From NCBI GenBank assembly GCA_963966185.1, contig CAWZYM010000054.1:1-64000 (forward strand): a stretch of 64,000 bases of DNA, in the 5' to 3' direction. This stretch comes from Rhabditoides inermis. Lineage: Eukaryota; Nematoda; Chromadorea; Rhabditida; Rhabditidae. Below, piece by piece: positions 1-18,000 of the stretch; within the stretch, counting starts at the first letter, position 1, and each line of letters begins with the position of its first letter. The notes under the pieces were generated by a model. It saw nothing but the letters and a program-made list of their open reading frames with translations, searched no databases and was not told where the DNA came from. Both the position numbers and the translations under genes were made by a program.

Positions 1-124
1 CTCCTCTCCACATACCCATTGGCCAGGGAGTCCGTCCAATCCTCCCCAAGCCCCGCCCCGCACTAAGAGGAAGCAGCACAAGGTTATGTGCATATTTATA
101 CTTTTCTTATTGATTTAATTGCAG

Positions 125-1223
125 GAATCGATTCACGTCTACGAAAACGTCTCGTTTTGTGGTGGATCCGGTGTCGCATCACGAGTACGGCAAGCCTCGC
201 GGCCCCGCCCCTCCGAGCCCCGCCCCTCGATTCCCGCCCGCAAAGACTCCGCCTCCGTGGACTCGATGGTGGTTCACTCTCAACCTGTGCAACACTCCAC
301 TGTCAGGGAAAGGATCCGATCGGCTATCGAGAAAACAGAGATGTTGACTGAGATAGTGGTGCAGAGGGCGGAGCCTGAGGGGGCGGAGCCTGTGGCGGTG
401 CCGCGAAAGGCATTGCCGAAGGTTGTGGCTGCAGAGGAGATGGAAGTGTTCAAGTTCCGTCGAGTGAGGAAGTCTCACACAGTGGCGGGAAAAGGAGTAC
501 AGAGAAGTCCACTATCACACATCATTCCCATATTCGTGGAGAAACAGGGGGAGAAGAAGGCGGCTGAGCACAGGGAAGTGGTGGGAAAGGTAGAGAAGGA
601 AGGGCAACCCGATAACCGAAAGCAGCAACCGAGACACCAGAACACTATGAAGGAACGTAGGGAGGAACAGAAGGAAAAGGAGCAGGATAGAAAGGAGGAG
701 CAAGGGATAGATACGGAAGTACAGGAGCAGGAGCGGGAGCAAGAGGAACAGCAACTCCCACCCGTGCCGAGCAAGCGGACCATCCGCTCTCTGCAGGTAT
801 ACTCCTTTGAACCCTCTGTGTGCATTGATCGAAACGCTGTTTGCCAACCAACTACAGAGTGAGCGATTGTTTGCTCTGCCACAGACAGCCTTCCCCCTTA
901 CTCTCAAAGAACCGCTTTGTCCTGCTCGCTGCCACTTTTGTTATCTGATTATGCAATAATAATGCTTACATTTGGTTACTTACGCCATATGCACTCAGAG
1001 TAGTGCGGAACCTTTTTTCTGGCCTATCTCGCTCGGCTTTATCCATACGATATATATTTTATAACATTAAAAAAACTGTTTTTTTGAAGATGCTTCCGGA
1101 AGAGTCGAACCAAGCGACAGCGGCTTCGAAGCCTGGAGACAAGAGTGCCAAGACAGAGACCGCGCCCCCACAACCGACACACAAGCCAGGACTGCCATTC
1201 GAGTTGCGGGCAGATCAGCTGGT

Positions 1224-1260
<37 letters not shown>

Positions 1261-1366
1261 GAAAGATGTGTTTCAGAGGGTGGACCCTGCTCACTCCAAG
1301 TTGGCAGCCGCTCTTGGCTACCTCTCATCTGACAGTGAAGACGAGGACATCATCTATAGACTATGA
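125..1366 (+). CDS. 3' part of an unrecognised gene (5' end outside window or unseen)
   Basis: Three exons join in phase: 125..796, 1090..1221, 1277..1366. The first follows a clear acceptor (attgcag) and ends CTGCAG|gtatac. The second starts at ATG after ttgaag and ends CTG|gtaggg, where a GA microsatellite fills the 55 bp intron. The third starts after tttcag and ends at TGA. The product (at least 297 residues) is low-complexity: Pro/Ser/Arg-rich near the start, then a Glu/Gln/Lys-rich stretch likely to be coiled or disordered, then an acidic tail, SSDSEDEDII. The motif YENV near the start of the visible part would suit an SH2-binding phosphotyrosine site (pYxNx). I recognise no domain. The CCGCCCC motif common in local introns is also present in the coding part of exon 1. 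The gene may continue upstream of base 125. Confidence 0.6.
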
Positions 1367-1493
1367 ATTACAAAGATAAACATTCTCATTTATTACGTTG
1401 TTTGTTTTGTACAAAGAGCAAAATGTAAAATTAGTAATAGATCATGTTATACCCTCTTTCGAAACAGATTAGATACCGAGTGTGTACCTGCAT

Positions 1494-1501
1494 TCTCTCT
1501 C

Positions 1502-1576
<75 letters not shown>

Positions 1577-1633
1577 CTCTCCTCTCTCTCCGCTCTTTTT
1601 CGCTCTCTCTCTCTCTCTCTTTCTCTCTCTTTC
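1494..1633. repeat. (CT)n microsatellite
   Basis: About 140 bp of nearly pure CT dinucleotides with a few interruptions. The 1367-1762 interval otherwise holds the 3' flank of the first gene and the 5' flank of the CRIB gene, and I see no other feature there. Confidence 0.9.
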
Positions 1634-1762
1634 ATCGATAATCGCCTCCACATAGCGGTGATTCACCGCGTGTGTGTTTGCGTGATAACACGATACTATC
1701 AGATTTCGTGTGCTCACCTTCATTCTTCCCACTCGCTCACTCACTGTCTACTCACTGCCCGC

Positions 1763-2330
1763 ATGCCGTTATTCTTCTTTCTTCGGCGGAAAGAGAAGAA
1801 ACTGCAAAAAGAGGATATCGGCAGTCCAACCGACTTCAAGTGAGTTGCAAGTGACGTCATGGTGTGAGCAAATGACATCACTTTTACTCACATTCAGGCA
1901 CGTGGCTCACGTGGGACAGAACTCATTCGGAGAACAGCTCTTCCAAGTAAAACCACAGACTGCAAAGTTCACAAGAAATCCTAGTAGAAGAAAGAAGAGA
2001 GAGTCACAAAGAAAGAAGAAATCGACGAGAGCCGCTCTGCCTGTTCCGAGCGACGCCCAAGAGACGACCACTACTGCAGATTCAGAGGTGGATCCGGATG
2101 AGATACTCGAGGCTCCGCCCATTGAGAACACGCCCCCTCCACTGGGACCAAGCCGGCAGTCTGTGCAAAGAATCTTCGAACACTTGTGCAATTGTCCAGC
2201 AGATGAGAATGTGAGACCAACACCTGTGGCCAAACCTCGGACACAAATTGCGAGAGAAAAATGTACAAAAGAGACAAGCCCCGCCCCTCCAGTTCCCGCC
2301 CCTCGGAGGACTATCAACACTCATCTTTGA
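1763..2330 (+). CDS. Small CRIB/PBD-domain protein (putative Cdc42/Rac effector)
   Basis: Exons 1763..1839 and 1898..2330 give 169 residues. The intron is gtgagt...cattcag, 58 bp, and splits the codon in the middle of the motif. Residues about 19-33 read DIGSPTDFKHVAHVG, a close fit to the CRIB consensus I-S/G-x-P-x(2,4)-F-x-H-x(2)-H-V-G, and a basic stretch (RRKEKK) precedes it as in WASP-type CRIBs. CRIB motifs bind GTP-loaded Cdc42/Rac. The rest is basic then Pro-rich, with no WH1, WH2, VCA or kinase domain visible. The start chosen is the ATG just before the basic stretch. Upstream in-frame sequence is open to 1658, so the true N-terminus is uncertain. AATAAA follows at 2355. It could be a small effector of the Cdc42-effector/SPEC type or a fragment of a longer gene. 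Confidence 0.65.
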
Positions 2331-2354
2331 TTCATCGATATCTGTACTGTAGAA

Positions 2355-2360
2355 AATAAA
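2355..2360 (+). promoter_or_regulatory. Polyadenylation signal of the CRIB gene
   Basis: AATAAA lies 24 bp after the stop codon at 2330. The rest of 2361-2869 is the tail-to-tail interval with the ALDH gene. A minus-strand AATAAA at 2705-2700 would suit the ALDH transcript. Confidence 0.55.
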
Positions 2361-2869
2361 GAATTCGACATTTGCACGTGTTTTGAGTACGAAGTGACTG
2401 TTCATTGTTTGCACGCTGCGCCTTGTGACTGTTCTGATAACAGTTCACAGAGAAAAAAAACCTCCAGTCTTTGAACTGAGCATATGACTGCTGCCAGAAA
2501 GGATTTTTGTCGCACACCGCACACGTTCATGGTATACTAATAATGATTGTTACCTAATGGTTAGGATTCTTCCCCGCCCCTACTATTAAAAAAATAAAAA
2601 CTGATCAAATGACTTCTAACTTACACTACCACGGATTTTTATCATATCAAAACAACTGTCGTTCAAGTATCATCAAAAACAACAACATCAATCAGCAGCT
2701 TTATTTACGAATATCTTACAAACCGAAACCCAATAGCATACACAACACAAACAAGTGTAAATCACTCTATAAACACTAAAAGAGGTTAGTAAAGGAATGT
2801 AAAATGTCACAATACAACTATGGCTCTGTAATAAGATCTCTAATAAGACATCTTCCCTCCTCTTTCTTC

Positions 2870-10242
<7,373 letters not shown>

Positions 10243-10244
10243 CC

Positions 10245-10847
10245 TCAAACGGTCACACCTGCAATGTCCGTACTGACTGACAAACACACAGAGCGGGGCA
10301 CGGGACACACACAGACACACACACACGAGCGAGCATGGAGAGACCTTAGCAACTGGGCGGGGTGGGTTCCGGGCTCTCCTTCTGGGACGACGCGGCCTCT
10401 TCGCTCAAAGTACGCAGTCCAATACTGCAATTGCTTGCCTCCATTCGAGAATGAGAGTGTGTGCGGGGGCCAGTCCACCTCACACCACGCACTCGCCACC
10501 AGCTGACTGCAGTACACACCGTCCCTCTCAGCACTCGAGAACACGTCGTTGTACGGCAAACCCTCCTTCGACTCGGCCCACGCGGCTGCACGCTCCGCCT
10601 CCGCAGGCTCCGCCCCCTCCACGCGATAGGCCTCTATCCAATCGGGTGCGACAAGGTGGAGGCATTGAGTGATGGAATGGACGAGGACTCCACTAGCAGG
10701 CCAGGCATGACTCACTCCCCTCTTAGTCATCAATCCACAGTGGAATACAGTAGGCACATCGGCCACAGCTGCCACCGCAGACTCGAAGTCTTGACAAGGC
10801 TTGTGTCGGTGGAAGAAGATGACGTCACCCGGCATCACACAATCCAT
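10245..10847 (-). CDS. YiiX-like permuted papain-fold amidase (NlpC/P60 superfamily), possibly fused to ALDH9
   Basis: From ATG at 10847 the unspliced ORF is 200 residues and stops at 10245, two bases before the ALDH ATG. It resembles the YiiX/DUF830 (peptidase C92) family. Landmarks are GDVIFFHR near the start, His36 in FHCGLM, GLPYND, Cys113 in VYCSQLV, and the late motif PEGEPGTHP. His and Cys are the expected catalytic pair of permuted papain-like hydrolases. If the 86 bp intron 10259..10344 (CTAAG|gtctct...attgcag) is removed, the frame passes into the ALDH exon 10107..10258 with no stop. The residues after GTHPAQLL and the last C/T-rich codons of the unspliced ORF look like intron translation, which favours splicing. 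The substrate is unknown. The start could lie further upstream. Confidence 0.7.
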   Translation of the reverse strand: MDCVMPGDVIFFHRHKPCQDFESAVAAVADVPTVFHCGLMTKRGVSHAWPASGVLVHSITQCLHLVAPDWIEAYRVEGAEPAEAERAAAWAESKEGLPYNDVFSSAERDGVYCSQLVASAWCEVDWPPHTLSFSNGGKQLQYWTAYFERRGRVVPEGEPGTHPAQLLRSLHARSCVCVCVCPVPRSVCLSVSTDIAGVTV

Positions 10848-11258
10848 CTTGTACTACACAGTGAGAAGATAGATGGACAGACAGCAAGGGCAGATATGCG
10901 GTCGGCCAGATAACCGATAACACTCACAGAACAACAACCATACACTATGAAACACCCTTTATCGCAAATGCTTCTGTGGAAATCTCATAATTATTATATG
11001 TACAATGAAAATGCAAAAAAGATAACAAATAAAAAGGGAGAAATGTGGGCGTCAACACTCACATATCACAAACTAGAGAAAATGGGAATCGAACAACCGA
11101 GAGTCGAGGACCCCCTTATTCTTAGTCAATCAAAACGGAAGGGGGAAAGGACCTCGCATATCAAACAAGCAGTAATAAACTGACAAAGATGTACCGAACA
11201 GAGAGAAATACAAATGGATGAAGTGTACACGTATCTCGGATATATAAGCCCCGCCTAT

Positions 11259-13972
11259 CTACACTGTCACGAGATCCTGTTGCTCATCCAATGCCTCCTC
11301 TCCGGTGGGCGGAGTCAAAGGGGGCGTGTCCATCTCGGGAGTCGCCACCGTATTGCGAGTCTCCTCCTACAACACAAAATGCATACGGTGAATAGCAATC
11401 GTCATACCACATGATTGATGTTCCCATTGATATCATTTGAACTTCTAAACACCGTGATAAGCGGAAGATCGTGCATACACAATTGGAGAGAGAGGGGGAA
11501 GGGGGAGAGCGAGAAGTGGGTGAAAACACACCTGTACGGTTCTGTGGAGAAGTCTGAGGACAGCTTTGGGGAGATGGTCGGTGACGACACTGGCTGAGAG
11601 CTTGATGTCTGAGAGACAGGCAGGCTCTATCCACTCTCGAGTCATGCACTCTGTCTCGCAGTCCTCTGCGATATACAGAATGCGGCCCGGTGCATACAAC
11701 TGCAAACACACACACAATAACAACCACCACCACATATCAACACTCACCTGTATCCGGGGCTGAACCACACTGACCGTCCTCCTCGGTGCTCCGATAGACG
11801 CCGCCCCTTCAAGCCCCGCCCCATACATCCGCCTCTCCACTCCGTCCTCGCTAATCAGCTGATCACTGTCTCGTCCCGATGACGTCACCGTCACTCCCAC
11901 ATCCCACGGCGTGTGGAAGAATAGACGGTACATGCCCTGGAGGCGATCGATCATCCGATCATCAGTGGACGGTGTCAATCAATCGATACCTTGATCAGAA
12001 TCTCGTACTTGGCCTTGCGACACGCATTCAGTTCGTGGTCGACCAGATCGCGCAGTTTGTGCATAGACTGAACAAACAAACATATACACACTAAGTAACC
12101 AAGGCTCTTCAGTACAGTACCCCCTTGTATCGTACCTGATAGCTGATTCTAGGTACGACGTCGTCTCCTGTGACGATGCTCATGACATGCTGTCGCATCT
12201 CGGCCTGTCCACTCGCACTGATCACACAGCCTGGAGGGGCGAAGGCGTAGCAGCGGATGCCAGGGTACGACTGTCTCAAACCACACCATCACACCATCCC
12301 CCCTCCCTCGCTCACCTGAGTAACAGTGTGAGTAAACTGGCCACACCCGCCCCGAGTGAGTGTCCACATACCACTAGTTGATAGTCGGGGTTCAGCACAA
12401 ACATATCCGAAAGCACCTAAAACACAAAATAACAAACAACAACAACAACAAAACACACCTCATGTTTCCTGAGCGTGTCGTACACATATCTGGCGGATCG
12501 GAGCATTCCTCTGTGCACTCTGACTTCCTCCTCTCCCGGAGAGGGATCGAGACCCGGGTCGGAACGAAGCACGGGATCCACGTCCACGTCCACAGAAAGC
12601 ACCTCGTCGTCTCAAATCATCATTGGGAGAGGAAGAAGGGGGAGAGGGAGGGAGGGGGTAGGGGAGAGAGGGAGGGAGAGAGAAAGAGAGGGGCAGCCCA
12701 CCTAGACACATGTCTGTCGCTAGATCGGCGAGGGAGCAGCTCCCACGGATGGTGACGACGATCGATCGAGAGTCGTGGTCTGCCAGAACCACGAACGGAG
12801 TCTACAATTGCACTTGACGTTGAAAATAGTTGTTTGTTATTTTGTTTAAAAAAAACAACAGGTGGTTATGTTCCCCACCTCGTACAGTCCATTCTTGAAT
12901 GATATGAAGAAGAGGTCAATGTTGTTTGTCTCGGTGGATAGCATGAATGCGGCCGAATTGCACGCACAGCAGTTGTCTTCTATCACCAGCACATCCTCGC
13001 GGTCGCAGCGCATACCACCACAACAACGCATCTTCCGCCACAGTCTGCATACATCAATCGATAATCATTCAATACATATATGACACTCACCGGAGATAGG
13101 GTTTGCATCCAATGTTGTGCATGAGATACGTGCGCCATCCGTACACACAGTTGGCAAAGTGCATGAAATGGAGGGCAGAGGAGGCATTCATCCATGATGG
13201 ACGGTCTGAGAGTCAGAGGGTTGTAAGAGGGAGGGAGGGAGAGGGAAAGAGACTCACTCCTCTCATCCATCAAGCAAATCGGAGAATACGTGTTGCGAGG
13301 CGAGTGAACAACGAGCAGCAGACTGAAGCCACACTATATCAAAAGGCACAAAACACGAGATGAAAAGAGATACTGTCAGAATACAACGCACCCTGCAGCA
13401 ATATCAGACAGCACGAAGTCTCCATCGGCAAAGAACGTCGATATCAGGTTGGCAATGTCGTCGATAGCCGTTCGCATAACAGAATCCTGCCGGATCTTCA
13501 GCTGAAACCCACATACAATACATTCACATACGGCATCATTGTCATTGTGCACTCGACTCGTACCAGTCGGAATCTCCTGCTCCAAGAGCGTCGTGCGATC
13601 AGAGCCGCGTCCTCGATGTTGTCCTCGTAGTGCGGGTTGAACACCATCACAACGCCTGAATTAGGGAGAAGATAGCAAGGGTGTTATACACTGTAGGAAT
13701 GTACCGAGAATGACGGCAAAGATGAGGAGCCATTCGAGGATGACTGTGATGCGAATGGCGGTGCGGAAATCACACAACTCGGCGCCCTCTGAAATCAATC
13801 AGTTAATCAACCAATATTCTCCACGTACCAAATATGAGATAGGAGGAAAGGCAGGTGGAGACGACTTCAATAAAGAAGACGGGCACTCGGATATAGAGGA
13901 GAGTACCGACATGCTTGCGAGGGCGGGCATCCATGATGTAGCCCCGGGAACTCACCTGAACAGAGGAACATG

Positions 13973-14020
<48 letters not shown>

Positions 14021-14312
14021 AGGAGGGGAGAGACTCACCCATACTATCGCGATGCATATGAACATGGTTGATATGTTGAGCGCTAACAGCATAACCACTT
14101 CTCTCGTCACATTTCCATCCTGGCATTCCAATGGATAGTGTACGATCACCACCATCAGACAGAACGCCACCCTGCGCAAGGAAGAGTTAAACAAAAAAAC
14201 ACAAACGACACACTGACCATGCGCCTCGCACGAACGCCTCGGTGAGTTGGGGGAAGACAAAGTCATCGCTGGCGATGCTCCAACGGCGCCCGAACGCCAC
14301 CAATGACGGCAT
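11259..14312 (-). CDS. Sn1-specific diacylglycerol lipase
   Basis: Seventeen exons in perfect phase give 673 residues: 14218..14312, 14039..14171, 13829..13955, 13705..13788, 13564..13655, 13392..13501, 13258..13322, 13091..13205, 12879..13044, 12702..12801, 12459..12610, 12316..12416, 12136..12274, 11990..12067, 11748..11936, 11532..11699, 11259..11366. The N-terminus [20 protein letters not shown] matches the DAGL start and is followed by four hydrophobic segments (exons 1-4). EDNCCACN is the family's cysteine cluster, and GHSLGAG (exon 12) carries the nucleophile Ser of the alpha/beta-hydrolase fold. The lipase releases 2-acylglycerols such as 2-AG at the plasma membrane. The length fits DAGL-beta rather than the long-tailed alpha form. 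Start and stop are both inside the window. Confidence 0.95.
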
Positions 14313-15016
14313 ACATACACTGAAACCGCCACACTGATTACCAACTCCGACACTTCCACTGGAAACCATGGAAAAACGTGACGCGAATGGGAGAAAAGGA
14401 ACTCAAGATGACATGCTGAACATGAGGTCGCGGGAGATTGTGAAATCATTGATTGAGGGAACGAGCGACACAGCAGGACAAACAACTCGTGCCGAACCGC
14501 TCTCAAATAACAGCTGATGTTGGTGGTGGCAAAAGGGCGGTGTCCCTTGAGAATCGATTCTCTCCGCCCCCGCAATCAATTAACGTCGCGCGCAAAAGCG
14601 AGAATATGATGCGGATGTGCAAACAAGAACACGAGGATATGTACGACACGTACGTGTGAAACTTTAACGTAGAAAAAATAGGAAAAACTGGTAATTTGCA
14701 AATATCGACCCGACAAAGTCCACGTTCCTTGAAACGAATAGAATATTGTTATTATTTGTAGAGAGCTATTCGTCACTAAACGTATCGGAGCGCTAAAACA
14801 ACATCAGCTGTTTTTTTGTTTATTTTTTTTTTCAATTTTTCTCGCAGTTGTTTACGGTATATCTTTGAATTTATTGTTTCAGAATGGTTTGAATATTTTC
14901 GAGTGTAATTTTATCACTATACCGACCTATCTTCTCTTGGATGACCGTGTGGAATCGATATCAACACTACACTCCGCTGCTGCCGTTTTGGTTAAATCTT
15001 CTTCTTCGTATAAATA
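14313..15016. promoter_or_regulatory. Divergent intergenic region between DAGL and AKAP10
   Basis: 704 bp separate the two start codons. It must hold both 5' UTRs and promoters. No convincing TATA box stands out, though AT-rich tracts occur at 14800-14960. Confidence 0.5.
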
Positions 15017-18000
15017 ATGAGCGGATTCTTCGATAAGTTCAAGAAATCTACAAAGTCAGGTGTGTTTCTTAGTTTAGTTTTATGTCGAATTTGCATTGTT
15101 TCGAGAAAAAAGAAACATTATATAGGGTGCGTTTTGGTCAGATATCTGACGACTTGGAACCGGTTCTCTGTTTCAATCTCCCCCATTTTCAGCGCGCGAG
15201 TCTTTCCGAAATGGAGTTAGCGCCATCTCGAGCGATTCGAGCGAGATGAACCATGTGTACTACGACGGCGAGACAAGCAGTACCTCTACAGGCACTGAGA
15301 TGCAGGATCTAGGTATACAATCAATCAATCACACAGTCAATTAATCAACAATTGGTTTTGAAGCGAATGGCGTGGAGGATTCATTGTCGATGCGCCATCG
15401 GGGCGCACTCGCCCACTCACTCGATCAGCTGCTCTGCGACGCCCACGCACTCTCATACTTCATACAGTACCTCGAATCGTGCGGTCCGTCTCATTCTCTC
15501 AATATCCTCTTCTCCTTCCTCTCTGTTCCCACCGTTTCCATTTTCAGACAAGTTGAATCTGATCAAGTTCTGGTTGCACGTCGAAGGCTTCAAGGCTAGT
15601 GCTGGCACTGCCACCGAGACGGCTGGGAGAGCACTCCACTCATGTCAGTATTCATCCTTGTTTGTTGATTTTATGTTGGGTTTGAAGATCTTTATCGTTC
15701 TGATGTTTTGTCGTTTACATCTTTAACATAAGTGTCCCTCATTATCATCTTCCAGTATCTCTGGTGGATGCTCGGAGTTTATTCGCCAAATATGTGGACG
15801 AGGCGTCTCCGAACACCCTCGCCCTGCCCCGCAAGATCTCTTCCGCCATCCGGGAAGGCCTGCGAGTCGAAGACCCCGCCCACTTTGACCCCGCCCTCTT
15901 CGACGACGCTCAGCTCTTTGTCCGCCAGCTATTCGAATTAAGGTGAGTTCGTTCTTTCAATCGTCGCACCTCTCGGATTGTGCACCAGCGATGTTTGCGT
16001 TTTTGCGCATTGCATGGATTTTGTGAAAATGAGATGTGCTGACAGAATGCGCGCGATTTGGCTGGTCCTTGTTTGTCCAGTCTCTCTCTCTCCCTCCCCC
16101 CACCCCTCTCTCTCTCTCTCTCTCTCTGTCTATCTATCTCCCACACACACCCCACTCACTTGGTTTGAACAACTTTCGACTTACGTCTGTAGCCTTTCAT
16201 CTTTCACATACAACTTGCATTTATTGATTGCAGATATTTCATCGAGTTTCAATTCAGTGTCTACTACAAAAAGCACGAATTGGAGGTGAGTAGTGAGTAT
16301 GTTGAGTTATTAATTGATGGTATCGTTTGATTACAGGTACTATCGGAGGAGTGTACTGTACTGGATATTTTGCACACACAAGCACTGCTTGCATCTTTCA
16401 TAGAGGTGAGTTCGTTCTTGTCAGCTGCAGCTTGGTTCTTCTTGAATGCCTCTCTTGAGTTTGTCTCCCCATCTGACCGCAGTTGCGTCGAGTTCCTACT
16501 GGCCGCCGAATCATTCGAGTCCCAGTTGGAAGAGCAGGTGAGAGAGAGAGAGAGAGAGGGAGAGAGGGGGGATGGCTGGTCTCAGACAGACGAGGAGGCG
16601 ATGGGCGACGCGATGGCCATTTACGACAAGTACTTCTCGATGCAAGCCCCCTGCAGACTGGACATGGCTGGATGCGAGCATCCGTTAAGGGTCGACGTGA
16701 GTCTCCACATATCATTATCTCCAAGTCTACACTCTCTGTGTGGCGGGATATTTGGGCAAGACAGTTGTGTTGCAGATTGAAACTCGCATCTGCACGGAGT
16801 CTGGCCGGCCGACGACAGACGCATTTCATTCAGCGAGGAGGCTCGTTACTCGCATCCTCACCACGGTCAGTCACACAGCGAACAGACACATTCATTTGTT
16901 CATTACAATTTGTTTATTTGAAAGCATTAATTAAACTGAAAATAATTATCCTTATAAATTGGAATCAAATAAAATATCTTTATGCTAAGTCAGCGAATAA
17001 ATTATTCGTCTACCGTAATTCTAAGAGTGAGCCAAAGCGAATTATTCTCCTACCGTAGTTCTAAGGGTGAGCCATAGATCGAATTATTTTTTTTACCGTA
17101 ACTCTAACGGTGAGCCATAGATCGAATTATTCTCCTACCGTAATTCTAAGGTGGAGCGAAATAGTGAATTACTCGGTAAATTCCGCGTTACCAAAATTTT
17201 AGCGTTACGTTACTAAAAAAACTACAATTTTAGTAACGAAAATTTACACTTTTTACTAAAAATTAAGTTTCCCCTAACTAAAATTGTAGTGTTTTTCACT
17301 AAAATTTTAGCGTTTGCCGACTAATTTTTTTTAGTATTTTTCGAAATGAAAATGGGCTCCGCAACGGGCGCGATTGTCGATTGAACACTTCATTCTTGCA
17401 GATGTTTTGTTTATCAGCCTGATTCCGACATGTACATACAATGTTAGCATGATGGGTTATCTGGAAGCACACACAATCCTACAGTGGAGTATTGGGGCTC
17501 CTTGGCTGGAACAGTGCGGCGCGAGTCCTGACTGTTCATGGTAGATGTGCGTGAACATCGCGAAGTGACCAGTTCCGGATGCGAGGCGTGGTAGAAGATC
17601 TTGAAAGACTGCCGCCGCCGATGGTAGGGCTCTCAGAGGGTGAGAGTGGGTTCACGCGCCCCACCGGGAAGTAGTGCACGGCAATTCACAAGTGAACAGA
17701 AGCTGCATGATGACAAATCGTTTTAGAGCGGTTTCGTTTCGAGACGCATTCTACTGATTGAGACAGAGAGTGCGCGAGAGAACCCGCGATTTGAGAGACG
17801 GCAGACGGCGCGAGCGTGGAAAAGAAACGAGAGTGCGCGAGAGTGCGTGGCAATTTGAGGAAAATGATTCCTCGGCGGAACGCGCCGCGCGTCGAATTTT
17901 CTTTGTTCACTGTGAATTGCCGTGTAGTGGAATTCGGTAGAACAATTGCCCGCGAGGGGAATCGAACCAGCGACCGTTCACTTAGCGAGCTGTGACGCTA

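Noticed and set aside
11090..11140. A B-box-like GGGAATCGAACAACC
   Set aside because: No A-box or stem structure nearby; single short match only.
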